Notes under the pieces: generated by a model
Databases searched by the model: none
Told to the model about the DNA's origin: nothing
What the model saw: the letters and a program-made list of their open reading frames with translations, nothing else
Assembly (NCBI GenBank): GCA_934454215.1
Contig: CAKSGG010000004.1
Span: forward strand, 1-64,000
Origin: an uncultured Clostridia bacterium
Lineage (GTDB): Bacteria; Bacillota; Clostridia; UBA1381
Reading direction: 5' to 3'
Length of the DNA: 64,000 nt
Position numbers and translations under genes: made by a program
Part shown: positions 42,466-52,111 of the stretch, one piece after another
Position numbering within the stretch: the first letter of the stretch is position 1
Layout: the number at the start of each line of letters is the position of its first letter

Positions 42466-42563
42466 GAGAAATGGTTGAGGCATTGGTATCTATTAAATTT
42501 TAATACAAAGAGAGGATAATAAACGATATCTTTCAAAAGAATAATTTTAAGGAGTGTTTTTAT

Positions 42564-43478
42564 ATGAAAAGAATAGCTATCGTATTGATGACAGTTTTAA
42601 TGCTAAGTTTTGAAACGATATGTTTTGGACAGACGATTGATGATAAAAATGTAGGAATAAGTTTTAATCTGTCTGATGATTGGATAAATATTTCTGATGA
42701 ATATGGCATGAAATTTCAAAATAAAATGTCGGCAGATGAAGGAATAATGATAACAACGGTTGATGCGGATTGGGCATATTCTATGGAACTACGTAACGAA
42801 AATACATTGTTAGAGCTTTGTGAGGATATATATTCTGATTATAATCTTGGGAAAAATCTCAGCCAAACCAACAATACCATTGTAACCGTGAATACAGATT
42901 CGGTTTTGTCGAAATATGAATATTATAATAATGTTTTGTATTTCAGATATGAAAAAGCCTATACAGCAACAGCGTGGCGCTATAAGCCGACATCATTTTA
43001 TGAAACGATATTTGTTACAGCAAAAAACGGGAAAGTATATTTTATATCCTATCAGCGTAATTTGCAGGAAAATCACTTTTCTGATGTTGTAGATATGCTC
43101 GGTAATATTTCGTTTGCAAACGGTGAAATAAAAATAAAAATAAACAATGAGCAGATATTTGCGGATAGTACGCCAATGCTAATAAATGACAGAACACTTG
43201 TCCCCATCAGGGCGGTGGCGGAAAAAATGGGCTATACGGTTTCGTGGAATGATGAAAAGCAGATTGTTACATTAAGCTCAAATGACGGTTTTAATATTCT
43301 TCACTTTCAAATAGGTAATGGCACTGCATTCAAAAATCTATCGGAAGAAATAACGCTTGATGTGCCACCGGTTATCTTGGAGAATCGCACATATCTTCCT
43401 TTAAGAGCTGTTGCAGAGGCTATGAATGCAAAAGTGAACTGGAACGAGGCTGAAAAAGCTGTTGAAATCACCAATTAG
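42564..43478 (+). CDS. Secreted stalk-domain (copper-amine-oxidase N-like) protein
   Basis: 304 residues: signal peptide (about 1-22), an N-terminal domain of unknown fold (about 25-190), then a copper-amine-oxidase N-terminal-like stalk domain (about 192-304) with INDRTLVPIRAVAEKMGY and LENRTYLPLRAVAEAM repeats. This domain recurs in the subtilase and the protein at 27661-28902. No membrane anchor, so it is likely released or wall-associated through the stalk domain. AAGGAG precedes the ATG. Confidence 0.78.
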   Translation: MKRIAIVLMTVLMLSFETICFGQTIDDKNVGISFNLSDDWINISDEYGMKFQNKMSADEGIMITTVDADWAYSMELRNENTLLELCEDIYSDYNLGKNLSQTNNTIVTVNTDSVLSKYEYYNNVLYFRYEKAYTATAWRYKPTSFYETIFVTAKNGKVYFISYQRNLQENHFSDVVDMLGNISFANGEIKIKINNEQIFADSTPMLINDRTLVPIRAVAEKMGYTVSWNDEKQIVTLSSNDGFNILHFQIGNGTAFKNLSEEITLDVPPVILENRTYLPLRAVAEAMNAKVNWNEAEKAVEITN

Positions 43479-43500
43479 AAACATATAAGGTGTGAATAGT

Positions 43501-45474
43501 ATGGATATGCAATATTATAAACAATACGAACCAATCGATGGAAAATGGTATATAACCAAAGAACTTGGAAGCGGCTCATTCGGAAAGGTTTTTGAGGTGG
43601 AAAGAAAAGATTTCGGAAATATGAAATCTGCAATGAAAATCATTTCTGTTCCCTCCTCCGAAAGTGAAATTCACAGCTTCAGAAGTGAAAATTATGATAT
43701 GGACGACAAGAGCGTTACCTCATATTTTTATGGATTTGTCGAGGAATTTATCAAAGAATTTCAAATTATGTCGCAATTGAAAGGTCACAGCAATATCGTA
43801 AACTATGAAGATCACGATGTTAAAGAGAGAAGGGACGGCATCGGCTGGGATATATTTATTCGTATGGAACTGTTAAAGCCAATGAATGACTATTTCAAAG
43901 AACATATGCCGACGCAAAGTGATGTCATAAAGCTCGGCATAGATATGTGCAAAGCACTTGAAGTCTGTCAGAAACACAGCATTATACACCGGGATATAAA
44001 GCCGAGCAATATATTTGTTTCGGATAACGGTGATTTTAAGCTTGGTGATTTTGGTGTTGCACGAACACTTGAAAAAACTTCAAGCGGTTTATCTAAAAAA
44101 GGAACATATACATATATGGCACCGGAGGTTTTTAAGGGAGAAGCCTACGGTGCAAGCGTCGATACATATTCGCTCGGAATTGTTATGTATAAATTACTTA
44201 ACAATAATCTCGAGCCGTTTAGAAAAGACAGAACCTACAGCGACAGCGAAGCAGCATTGAGCCGGAGAATGAAAGGCGAAAAAATGCCCGATCCACAAAA
44301 TGCGGATCAAAAGCTTGCAAAAGTTATATTAAAGGCTTGCAGTTATAATCCTGCCGAAAGGTATCATAGTCCGACGCAAATGCTGACCGAACTTGAAAAT
44401 TGTTTAGCCAAAGGTGAAGTTGAAAAGCCGATTTGCCGCAGTAAAGCTGAACAAGCTACAGGCGACACTGCACATCTTGACGAACCGGAACATTCCGGTA
44501 CAATCAGCATTTTTGAAAGCAAAGGAAACGAAACAGTTTCAGATATTCAAGTTGCCAATAAAAAAACAACAGACCGCACAGTACATTTTTCTAAAATAAT
44601 TTTCGGTTTGTCGGTGCTTGAATTGTTTATTATGTTGTTTTGTTTTAAGTACAATAATGAAAGAGCCGGAATGTATCTTTTAATAGACGGGATTTACGGT
44701 TCACTTCTGAAAAATGTATTTGCGGCTTTAAAAGATGGCAGTTATTCTTCGGGTGTTTGGCTTGTGTATGTGTTTTTCGGGGCAAGTGTAACGATTCTTT
44801 CGGGTATAACCGCATGGTGTAAAATGAAAAAGCGAAACATAAATAACAGTTTTATGCTGCTATCCGCAATATTAAATTGCATATTCATTCCTACATTGGC
44901 AATTCAGTTTTCGGGTAGAAACTGGAGTATACTAAAGACATTGTATTATTCAGCAACTCATTTAAGAAATTGCGGCATAGTTGGCATATGCTCTTATATT
45001 GTTATGCTGGTGAGCGTGATGACTTGCCTCGTCATGCAATGCAGTATGATTGCCGATTGGAAGGCTATCCGAGATAATAAACGAGATGTTGCACTGTCGG
45101 CAGTATTATATGTATTGTTTTTTGTAACGCCGATTTATTACAATATCAGCGACGGCGTTTTTATGCGGCTGATACCGTACTTAAATAACAACCCACATGG
45201 ATTTACAGGCTATGTTATAAAACCTCTGATATTATTCTTTATGTTTGATACTGCGTTGGGTTTAAGCAGCATTACCGACGATAGAAAAATGCAAATGACA
45301 AAAAACATATTTTTTGCTGTGTGTATGTTGTTTGTAAATTTTCTGTGGTTAAGAGATTTAGAGTATGTATTAAATCATGGCAAAGATTTTGCGATAAATA
45401 TAATCTGTATTATTGCTATTGTCAGTTTATCCGTATTGGTGGTTTTGTGTAATAGAATCAGGAAAGAAAAATGA
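43501..45474 (+). CDS. Ser/Thr kinase fused to a multi-pass membrane domain
   Basis: 657 residues from the ATG (a GTG lies three codons earlier). The kinase domain (about 15-305) has GSGSFGKVF, HRDIKPSN, GDFGVA and MAPE, all intact. A linker (about 325-355) carries SGTISIF and NETVSDI, like the Thr motifs in the first kinase and FHA protein. Residues ~365-655 contain about seven or eight hydrophobic helices, an uncommon fusion for bacterial kinases; the membrane part may sense or transport. The kinase domain is clearly related to the one at 24954, so the locus has two paralogous kinases and one phosphatase. Confidence 0.87.
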   Translation: MDMQYYKQYEPIDGKWYITKELGSGSFGKVFEVERKDFGNMKSAMKIISVPSSESEIHSFRSENYDMDDKSVTSYFYGFVEEFIKEFQIMSQLKGHSNIVNYEDHDVKERRDGIGWDIFIRMELLKPMNDYFKEHMPTQSDVIKLGIDMCKALEVCQKHSIIHRDIKPSNIFVSDNGDFKLGDFGVARTLEKTSSGLSKKGTYTYMAPEVFKGEAYGASVDTYSLGIVMYKLLNNNLEPFRKDRTYSDSEAALSRRMKGEKMPDPQNADQKLAKVILKACSYNPAERYHSPTQMLTELENCLAKGEVEKPICRSKAEQATGDTAHLDEPEHSGTISIFESKGNETVSDIQVANKKTTDRTVHFSKIIFGLSVLELFIMLFCFKYNNERAGMYLLIDGIYGSLLKNVFAALKDGSYSSGVWLVYVFFGASVTILSGITAWCKMKKRNINNSFMLLSAILNCIFIPTLAIQFSGRNWSILKTLYYSATHLRNCGIVGICSYIVMLVSVMTCLVMQCSMIADWKAIRDNKRDVALSAVLYVLFFVTPIYYNISDGVFMRLIPYLNNNPHGFTGYVIKPLILFFMFDTALGLSSITDDRKMQMTKNIFFAVCMLFVNFLWLRDLEYVLNHGKDFAINIICIIAIVSLSVLVVLCNRIRKEK

Positions 45475-45578
45475 AGTTTATATATTGCATTTATCTGAGG
45501 ACAAAAAACTTAAACGGTTATTTGTAGTGCAGATAAGGCATTAAAAAATAAAACAAATGAAAAATAAGGAGATATTTT

Positions 45579-45725
45579 ATGAATAATGAAGTAAAGTTTT
45601 GTAAAAAATGCGGCGGACAATTAAAGAAAGAAACTAATTTTTGTGAGAAGTGCGGAAATCAGTATATTACAACTGATGAGCCGTTAGATGTTAAAATCAA
45701 AAAAATAACAGGTCTAAGACAATAG
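45579..45725 (+). CDS. Zinc-ribbon N-terminal fragment, frameshifted from the next frame
   Basis: 48 residues from an ATG preceded by AAGGAG. It encodes a zinc ribbon (FCKKCGG...FCEKCGN) and then stops. Shifting by one base in the A7 run at 45699-45705 continues in the frame of the next open region as KKNNRSKTIGIVLSVVMV, a basic stretch plus membrane helix. That is the usual architecture of zinc-ribbon membrane proteins, so the two open frames are most likely one gene broken, or controlled, at the A7 run. Confidence 0.6.
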   Translation: MNNEVKFCKKCGGQLKKETNFCEKCGNQYITTDEPLDVKIKKITGLRQ

Positions 45726-45745
45726 GAATTGTATTATCCGTAGTA

Positions 45746-46240
45746 ATGGTTTTAATTATTATAGGCTTTTTGGCAGAAAAAAGCGGCAATAATTCGTCGA
45801 GTAATACATATGACTTGAAGGAACCGCAAGATACGACTGTTGGTACAGAAAGTGCAAGAACAAAAAAAGATGGCAATATTGATGTTGACCTTGATATGGA
45901 TGATATTTCAGCACAATTAGATGACTTAAAAATAACTCAGTTAAAGTCGGCTGAGATAGTCTATGTTGTGTATGGTGAAGATAAAGGAATAGATACTCCG
46001 TATTGTAGAATTGAAAACCGCATTGAGGTTTCCGATTCGGACAAGTATGTTCCAAACTCTACATTAAATGGAGAATTTATTGCTAATTTAAAAACAAAAC
46101 CATTTTCCCAGAGTGAGTTTATTGACTACTTGACAAAACAAAAAAGTAACGGTATTACCGAGATCTGTTATTGGGAACATAGACAACAAAATGGTTTTTT
46201 GGGTAATAGCATAAGTGTAGATAAGTATTTGGAACAATAA
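45746..46240 (+). pseudogene. Membrane-anchored C-terminal part of the frameshifted zinc-ribbon protein
   Basis: 164 residues if read from its first ATG, which lies in the middle of a membrane helix and has no ribosome site. It continues the zinc-ribbon gene at 45579 after a one-base shift in the A7 run. The exported part is acidic and Ser/Asn-rich with no known domain. The break could be a real mutation, slippage-based phase variation, programmed -1 frameshifting, or an assembly error. The rest of the frame is intact, which argues the event is recent or that the product is made by shifting. Confidence 0.6.
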
Positions 46241-46281
46241 GAGAGCAATACCATAAAAATTAAGATTGGGGAGGAATCGGA

Positions 46282-46830
46282 ATGTATATATTAGTGGGAA
46301 ATAAGATTAGGTTAAAAAAAGATATTTGGGCGGGCAAGGCAAAATGTCCGCATTGCGGTGAAGTGCGGGACTTCCATTTTCATAAACTTGTCCAAACGGC
46401 GACGATATTTTATGTCCCCATTATATCGGTTACTAAAAAGATATATGTTGTCTGTGATTCATGCGGTGCTTCAATAGAAGTATCACGAAAAAAATATAAA
46501 GAAGATAGAATAAAACAAATAGAATTGCTGGAACGGGGGGGTGCTCCGAAAGAAATCATATATAATGATTGTAACCCTGATAACATACATTTTCCGATTC
46601 AGCTGATAAAACTTGTAGTGTCCGGTCTTTTGGCTGGATTTATGATGTTTGTAGATTTATTGGCGGCAATTGATATGGCAAAGGATACAGGGAATATATT
46701 TGTGAGCATAATTTTTTCCACATATATGTCATTTATGTGTTCAATCCCGTTTATATTTTCATTAAAGAATTTTGTGGTGGCACTAAAAATGCGTAAGGCT
46801 TATAATTCTTTGACCGATATTGGTAAATAG
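46282..46830 (+). CDS. Zinc-ribbon membrane protein
   Basis: 182 residues. An N-terminal zinc-ribbon-like domain uses CPHCGE (about 22-27) and CDSCGA (about 59-64). Two membrane helices lie at about 108-130 and 138-162. Function unknown; such proteins occur near secretion and surface loci of Clostridia. GGGGAGG precedes the ATG. It sits between the frameshifted zinc-ribbon gene and the subtilase. Confidence 0.72.
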   Translation: MYILVGNKIRLKKDIWAGKAKCPHCGEVRDFHFHKLVQTATIFYVPIISVTKKIYVVCDSCGASIEVSRKKYKEDRIKQIELLERGGAPKEIIYNDCNPDNIHFPIQLIKLVVSGLLAGFMMFVDLLAAIDMAKDTGNIFVSIIFSTYMSFMCSIPFIFSLKNFVVALKMRKAYNSLTDIGK

Positions 46831-46842
46831 GAGTGAAAATAA

Positions 46843-49158
46843 ATGAAAAAACGAATATCATTAGTATTATCGTTATGCCTTGCCGCATCAATGATACATA
46901 TACCTGTATCGGCGGCGGACACAACAGGCGACTACATAGCACGGCTGTCGGAAATGGTGGCTGAATATGACAATGGCAGTTATTTCGGCACGATTTCAGT
47001 TAAAATCGGGGACAGCAATCTGAACATTGACGGCGAAGCTGTGCCGATAGACGAAAGCGGCTCGGCTGCATATGTTGAAAACGGACGGACAATGCTGCCG
47101 GTGCGAGGCATTGCAGAGGCTATGGGCGCAGATGTATCATATGACGAAAAAAGTGAAGCGGTGAGCATTCAATCAGCGGAAGTCTCTGTGCAAATGATTG
47201 TCGGAGAAAACAGTATGACTGTAAACGGCGAGGCACAGTCGCTTATTACCGCACCGGAAATCAAAAATGACCGTACAATGCTGCCTGTTCGTGATGTTGC
47301 CGAGGCTCTTGACTGTGAAGTGGAATGGGACGCTGAAACGGAAACGGCGGTATTTACAAAGCAGTATCAGACAAAACGGCTTATTGTGTTCGGAAACAAT
47401 ATCAATGATGAAAATGCTGCTCAAAAAATTGAGACAGATGAATATACCGTATTTCAATATAAAACGGTAGCAGACACGAAAGTGGCGGCGGATAAATTTC
47501 GAAATGAGGGTTACATATCAGAACCGGACGGTATCATAATGGCAGAAAGTTTATCTTGGGGCGTTGATACGGTAGGTGCACCGGGTTATGCAAGCAAAAC
47601 AAAATCAAACGGAAGAAAATGCGTTGTTGCGGTCGTGGATTCGGGCATAGCGTATGATCACCCGTTTTTCTCCGGCAGGCTTGTAGACGGCTACGATGTA
47701 TACAATAATGATAATTATTGTGAGGATGTTCTCCAACACGGAACACACGTTTCAAGCACTGTATTAGATGTGGCAGATGGCAACAGAAATGTGAAGGTAA
47801 TGCCGGTTAAGGTGTTTGGAAGTGAAAAGGGCACATCGGATTTAATGGTGGCTGCCGGAATTGATTATGCGGTGCAAAACGGTGCAGATGTTATTAATTT
47901 AAGTCTTGGTGGAAAGTATGTATCGGAAATTGAAAAGCGGGCTGTGCAAAAGGCACAGCGAAAAAACATTGCCGTTATTGCCTCGGCAGGAAATGATTCT
48001 TTAGATATATCAAAATCATATGTAACTCCTGCCTGTATAGACAGTGTTATTTGCGTTTCTGCTGTTGACAAGAACGGAAGACTTGCATCGTTCAGTAATT
48101 ACGGCTCTGTTGATTTTGCAGCCCCTGGTGTGAATATAAAGGGAGCAAGTGCGAGCGGTGGATATGTTTCATGGGACGGAACATCAATGGCAGCACCGCA
48201 CGTTTCAGGTGTGTATGCTCTTGTTAAATCGGCACACCCAGACCTTGAAGTTCACGAGATAACAACAGGCTTAAAAAAATGTGCAGCATCAAAAGGAAAT
48301 GACCGCTATTTCGGAGCGGGAATAATAAGTATGAACGGACTGGAGAAGGCGCTGGGCTATAAAGATGATGAGCCGATAGAGGAAGATCCAACACCATCGG
48401 AACTCAAAATCAATCCGAGCGCCTATCCGAGCGGAACGCTCATAGAGGGAAAGGCATTTAATTTGAGCGGTAGAATAAAATCAAACTATCGTATCACAGA
48501 TGTGCGATCTTATCTGCTTGATTCAAACTATAATGCCGTGCAGGAGGCAAGCGGTTGGACAACAACGAAAACATATGTGATAGAGGGCAGCGCACTTGAT
48601 ACGGGATTGCAGTTTGAAAATCTGTCCGCAGGAACATATTATCTTAAATATGCAGCGTCAGATGAGAGTGGAAATAACATTTCGTGGACAAGCGGTGCAT
48701 TTACGGTTAAAAAAGAAGAAATAAAAGCACCCGATGAGCCTTCAACATCTGCGGTCGTGCTTATTCCGAGCAGATTCGAAAACTTGTCAATCCGAACAGG
48801 ACCATCGACAGACTATCAGATTATCGGAAGTATGAACCATACGGATAAATGCCTTGTGTATACATCGAAAACACAAAACGGCTGGTACTATGTAGAGTAT
48901 GGCGGTGTAAAGGGATATGCGGCGGGCAATTATATATACTTACCGTCTGAAACAAGAACGGGAATAGTTAATATTCCGTCAAGCTGGGATAATTTAAGCA
49001 TCAGAACCGGACCGTCCACAAATTACACCATAGTCGGCAGTATGAACCACGGAGAAAGATGCACCGTATTTAACGACAAAGCACAAAACGGCTGGTATTA
49101 TGTTGAGCATAACGGCGTTTACGGCTATGCCGCAGGAAACAGGATTGATTTGCAGTAA
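46843..49158 (+). CDS. Secreted subtilisin-like protease with stalk and SH3b domains
   Basis: 771 residues: signal peptide (ending VSAA), copper-amine-oxidase-like stalk domain (about 45-170), then an S8 peptidase domain with the full triad: Asp in VVDSG (about 266), His in HGTHVS (about 300) and Ser in GTSMAAPHVSG (about 447). The C-terminus has a beta domain and two bacterial SH3 repeats (each with LSIRTGPSTxYxIxGSM... GWYYVE... GYAAGN), which commonly bind cell-wall peptides. Actinobacterial ESX loci carry a subtilase (mycosin) that processes secreted substrates; one here next to a T7SS is notable, though it lacks a membrane anchor. Confidence 0.9.
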   Translation: MKKRISLVLSLCLAASMIHIPVSAADTTGDYIARLSEMVAEYDNGSYFGTISVKIGDSNLNIDGEAVPIDESGSAAYVENGRTMLPVRGIAEAMGADVSYDEKSEAVSIQSAEVSVQMIVGENSMTVNGEAQSLITAPEIKNDRTMLPVRDVAEALDCEVEWDAETETAVFTKQYQTKRLIVFGNNINDENAAQKIETDEYTVFQYKTVADTKVAADKFRNEGYISEPDGIIMAESLSWGVDTVGAPGYASKTKSNGRKCVVAVVDSGIAYDHPFFSGRLVDGYDVYNNDNYCEDVLQHGTHVSSTVLDVADGNRNVKVMPVKVFGSEKGTSDLMVAAGIDYAVQNGADVINLSLGGKYVSEIEKRAVQKAQRKNIAVIASAGNDSLDISKSYVTPACIDSVICVSAVDKNGRLASFSNYGSVDFAAPGVNIKGASASGGYVSWDGTSMAAPHVSGVYALVKSAHPDLEVHEITTGLKKCAASKGNDRYFGAGIISMNGLEKALGYKDDEPIEEDPTPSELKINPSAYPSGTLIEGKAFNLSGRIKSNYRITDVRSYLLDSNYNAVQEASGWTTTKTYVIEGSALDTGLQFENLSAGTYYLKYAASDESGNNISWTSGAFTVKKEEIKAPDEPSTSAVVLIPSRFENLSIRTGPSTDYQIIGSMNHTDKCLVYTSKTQNGWYYVEYGGVKGYAAGNYIYLPSETRTGIVNIPSSWDNLSIRTGPSTNYTIVGSMNHGERCTVFNDKAQNGWYYVEHNGVYGYAAGNRIDLQ

Positions 49159-49177
49159 TGCAGGAAAGAGGGCTATT

Positions 49178-49987
49178 ATGAAAAAGTTATGTTTATTTAT
49201 TTTGTCGGTTTTAATAATTTTTGCCTCCGGCTGCAATAAGGCGGATACAGACGTAAACACATCGAATAACGATTCGGAACAAAGCGCGGTGTCCGATTCC
49301 GGTGAACAAAAGAAAGAACACATCGGCTCAAAGTTTATGGGGATTTGGTACTATACAATTTACAGTTCTCCGGACTATGCAGAGGATTTTGAGAAAATTG
49401 AGATCGTGCCGTATGGTGAAAATCAGGCAAAAGTGTTATGGGCAGACGGCACGGAGGATATTTTTGAGATTACTTCAGAAAACGAAGGTATCGGTGCATA
49501 CGGCGAAATTGGAAAGGCTCGTTACTGTATCGACAACGAGGACGGAGCGGAGCATTTTAATGTTATGGATGTGGAAGACGGCCCGATTTTTCAACCGGGA
49601 GCGGGCGGATATCGAGTAGTACCGAGTATTTATGAATCGAAAGCAGAGAAAAAGAAGACAGAGCTTAAAGATTGGTTTAATACTCTTTCGCAAAAAGAAA
49701 TTCCTGATGCACCGCAGCAGACAATGAATATAAAAAGCGGAGAAATATATGACGAATGGGACAGGCTTTTGAATGAGACATATGGGTATTTGAAGGGAAC
49801 AATGCCTCAAAACGAGTTTGCAGCATTGCAAAAGGATGAACAGAATTGGATAAAGAAAAAAGAAAATGCAATAAGCGAAGCAGGCAAGGAATATGAGGGT
49901 GGCTCAATGGCTCCGCTTGCGATGAATTGTGTGGGGATAGATTACACAAAAGAAAGATGTGAGTATTTGCTTTCGTTGATTAAGTAA
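49178..49987 (+). CDS. Lipoprotein with LprI-like C-terminal domain
   Basis: 269 residues from the ATG after AAAGAGGG. A lipobox (FASGC, Cys20) marks it as a lipoprotein. The middle is a small beta domain (about 55-150). The C-terminal ~100 residues (IYDEWDRLLNETYGYLKGTMP... LQKDEQNWIKKKENAI) match the LprI-type helical domain, known in some bacteria as a lysozyme inhibitor. A protective wall-related role is possible but unproven. Confidence 0.78.
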   Translation: MKKLCLFILSVLIIFASGCNKADTDVNTSNNDSEQSAVSDSGEQKKEHIGSKFMGIWYYTIYSSPDYAEDFEKIEIVPYGENQAKVLWADGTEDIFEITSENEGIGAYGEIGKARYCIDNEDGAEHFNVMDVEDGPIFQPGAGGYRVVPSIYESKAEKKKTELKDWFNTLSQKEIPDAPQQTMNIKSGEIYDEWDRLLNETYGYLKGTMPQNEFAALQKDEQNWIKKKENAISEAGKEYEGGSMAPLAMNCVGIDYTKERCEYLLSLIK

Positions 49988-50034
49988 ATAGTATTTTGAA
50001 TAATTTATTAAAAACATGTTAGCGAGGTATAGAT

Positions 50035-51177
50035 ATGGAATATATAGAAGTTTTAAGAAAAGTTGGAATGAAGAATTATATCCCCGGAGATGTAAAAACA
50101 AAAGAGGGACAAGAAAAAATGTTGGCGGCAGTTGCTGATGTAATTAGTGATATAAAGCAATACCAAATTCATACAGAGACAAAGCTTTGGAATAAAGAAA
50201 TTGATAATGAAAATGAATTTCAGGCACTTATGGTAGAGGTCGCTTGCAAGGTTGATGAATTGCTCGCATTTGCTAATATGGAAAGACTACAGAGCGATAT
50301 TGCAGAAACGGAAAATGATAGACTAATGCAGGCTTGGATTGTTCTTGATTTTTATGCGTATATATCGGGCATTGATTGCAAGACGAATATTGTAAATGTG
50401 CAGAAACAAATATCCGATGCACTGTATGCCAGAGGATTTATGATTGAACAAGAATCAGATATATCATTACACAACAAGGTTTTTGATAATGTAGCGACAA
50501 ACACTGTATCTTTATTAGAACAAGAAATTAAGAGGTTAGAGAAGAGAAAAAAGATATGTGGTATTATAACGCTTGTTTGTGTTTGTATATTTTCTGTTTC
50601 TTTGTTGATAAATAATTTTGCAAAGGATACTAATAAAGATCGCCCATATGAAGAATTTAATAAAAAAGGTGCAGAGAATGTGTATACTGCGGTTGATATA
50701 GACTTTATTTTACCAATAAGCGAAAGCTATTATTATAATGAATCAACAGGCAAAAAAGATTATACACGAACTGATTATTACTGTTTGTTTGGCTCGAGCA
50801 AGTCCCCTGTTCATGGTGTTGTTAAACTTGACCATAGTGAATATTATGACGATAGCTTAAAAGATATAGTTGAATATTCAGAAAATCCGAATAATACTAC
50901 ACCGCCAAAGAGTGTTATGATATACGGAAACACCGAAAAATTTCCGGCATATGTAAATCAGCATTTCTTTGAAGCGGTTGGAGTCGGTTCGGGTTACGAA
51001 CTTGGAGAAGTATGTATAAACGGAAGTCTTAAACCTACTAAGGAAATGTCACCGTTATCAACGATCTTAATGCTCATTGGTTCGGGTAGTGTGTATTTGT
51101 TTATAGGTTTCCTGATAGCATTTTTAGCTACAAATAGTAGTATTAAAAAGAAAAAAAGACTTTTAAATATATTATAG
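50035..51177 (+). CDS. Unknown two-helix membrane protein
   Basis: 380 residues. The N-terminal ~175 residues are helical and cytoplasmic. A membrane helix at about 178-200 is followed by an extracellular domain (about 205-340) and a second helix near 345-370 with a basic tail (SIKKKKRLL). The outer domain looks like DUF3592-type folds (DYTRTDYYCLFGSS... HGVV... GEVCINGS), a weak impression only. It is in the downstream cargo arm of the type VII locus. Confidence 0.6.
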   Translation: MEYIEVLRKVGMKNYIPGDVKTKEGQEKMLAAVADVISDIKQYQIHTETKLWNKEIDNENEFQALMVEVACKVDELLAFANMERLQSDIAETENDRLMQAWIVLDFYAYISGIDCKTNIVNVQKQISDALYARGFMIEQESDISLHNKVFDNVATNTVSLLEQEIKRLEKRKKICGIITLVCVCIFSVSLLINNFAKDTNKDRPYEEFNKKGAENVYTAVDIDFILPISESYYYNESTGKKDYTRTDYYCLFGSSKSPVHGVVKLDHSEYYDDSLKDIVEYSENPNNTTPPKSVMIYGNTEKFPAYVNQHFFEAVGVGSGYELGEVCINGSLKPTKEMSPLSTILMLIGSGSVYLFIGFLIAFLATNSSIKKKKRLLNIL

Positions 51178-51213
51178 AGATTAAGACGAAATAAAACTAA
51201 AGGAGAAACGATT

Positions 51214-52080
51214 ATGTCGAGATTTGAAAAACAATATCAAACAAATGAGAACACAGAAATAATACTTGAGAAAATAGTTAAATTTCTGATTACATCAGGT
51301 TATACGAAAGAAAAGTATAATGGCGAGTATGTTTTTAAAAAAGGAAGTGGTTGGTTTGCTGCTCCGAAATACATAACAGTAGGCAATATCGGCGAAAATT
51401 GTATTAAACTGCAAGCGTGGACAAAATGGGTGCTGTTGCCACATATTTTTATTGGAGAATTTGATTATACTCACAACACCTTTGCTGGTGCAATAGATAA
51501 ATCCAAACTTAAAGCTACAGTAGAAAGCGTTGATGCAATTGTATCACAGAATAACGTTGCAAATCAAAATAACGAGGGAAAAACGGCTTCTTGGGGTGAA
51601 CAGTGGGGTGCCGAAACTTCTCCAATTGCAGTGAACGATAATTCACATAGAGAGTATTCCGCAATTCCCACAGGAGATACTGCAAGCGGAACCCCTCAAA
51701 AAGTACTTAATACGGCATTGATATCAAAGAAGGAATATTTGAAAAAATATGCTGACGAAAATGTTAGAAAAGATATAAGAAATGCAGCTATAACAGGTTA
51801 TATTTGTTCCGGAATAACACTTGCACTTGGAACGGCTATGCTTAATCCGGCAGGAGTATTTTTGGGATTTATAATAGCCGGATTAGTGTTGGGTTTTCAT
51901 TTGGCAAAAAGTAAAGCCTGCGCTATTATATGGCTGATTATTGTTTCTGTGGATTGTATTATTAGCCTTGCAACTATAGGGAAACCTTCCGGTTGGCTTA
52001 TGATTGTTGCCGGGGGTTGGGCTATAAAGGCTCTGAATAGAGCAGATAAAGAGTATAAGGCGTTTAGAGGAGAGAATTAA
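51214..52080 (+). CDS. Unknown membrane protein with amphipathic N-terminal domain
   Basis: 288 residues with AAGGAGAAA upstream. Residues 1-100 form a cytoplasmic alpha/beta domain (GWFAAPKYITVGNIG... KWVLLPHIFIGEFDY). A Ser/Asn/Thr-rich linker (about 110-165) leads to a C-terminal domain with three hydrophobic helices (about 190-275). No catalytic motif. Unknown function; same strand and tight spacing with its neighbours. Confidence 0.6.
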   Translation: MSRFEKQYQTNENTEIILEKIVKFLITSGYTKEKYNGEYVFKKGSGWFAAPKYITVGNIGENCIKLQAWTKWVLLPHIFIGEFDYTHNTFAGAIDKSKLKATVESVDAIVSQNNVANQNNEGKTASWGEQWGAETSPIAVNDNSHREYSAIPTGDTASGTPQKVLNTALISKKEYLKKYADENVRKDIRNAAITGYICSGITLALGTAMLNPAGVFLGFIIAGLVLGFHLAKSKACAIIWLIIVSVDCIISLATIGKPSGWLMIVAGGWAIKALNRADKEYKAFRGEN

Positions 52081-52111
52081 GAATTATAAGAAAATAAAAG
52101 GAGGCGGGTTA

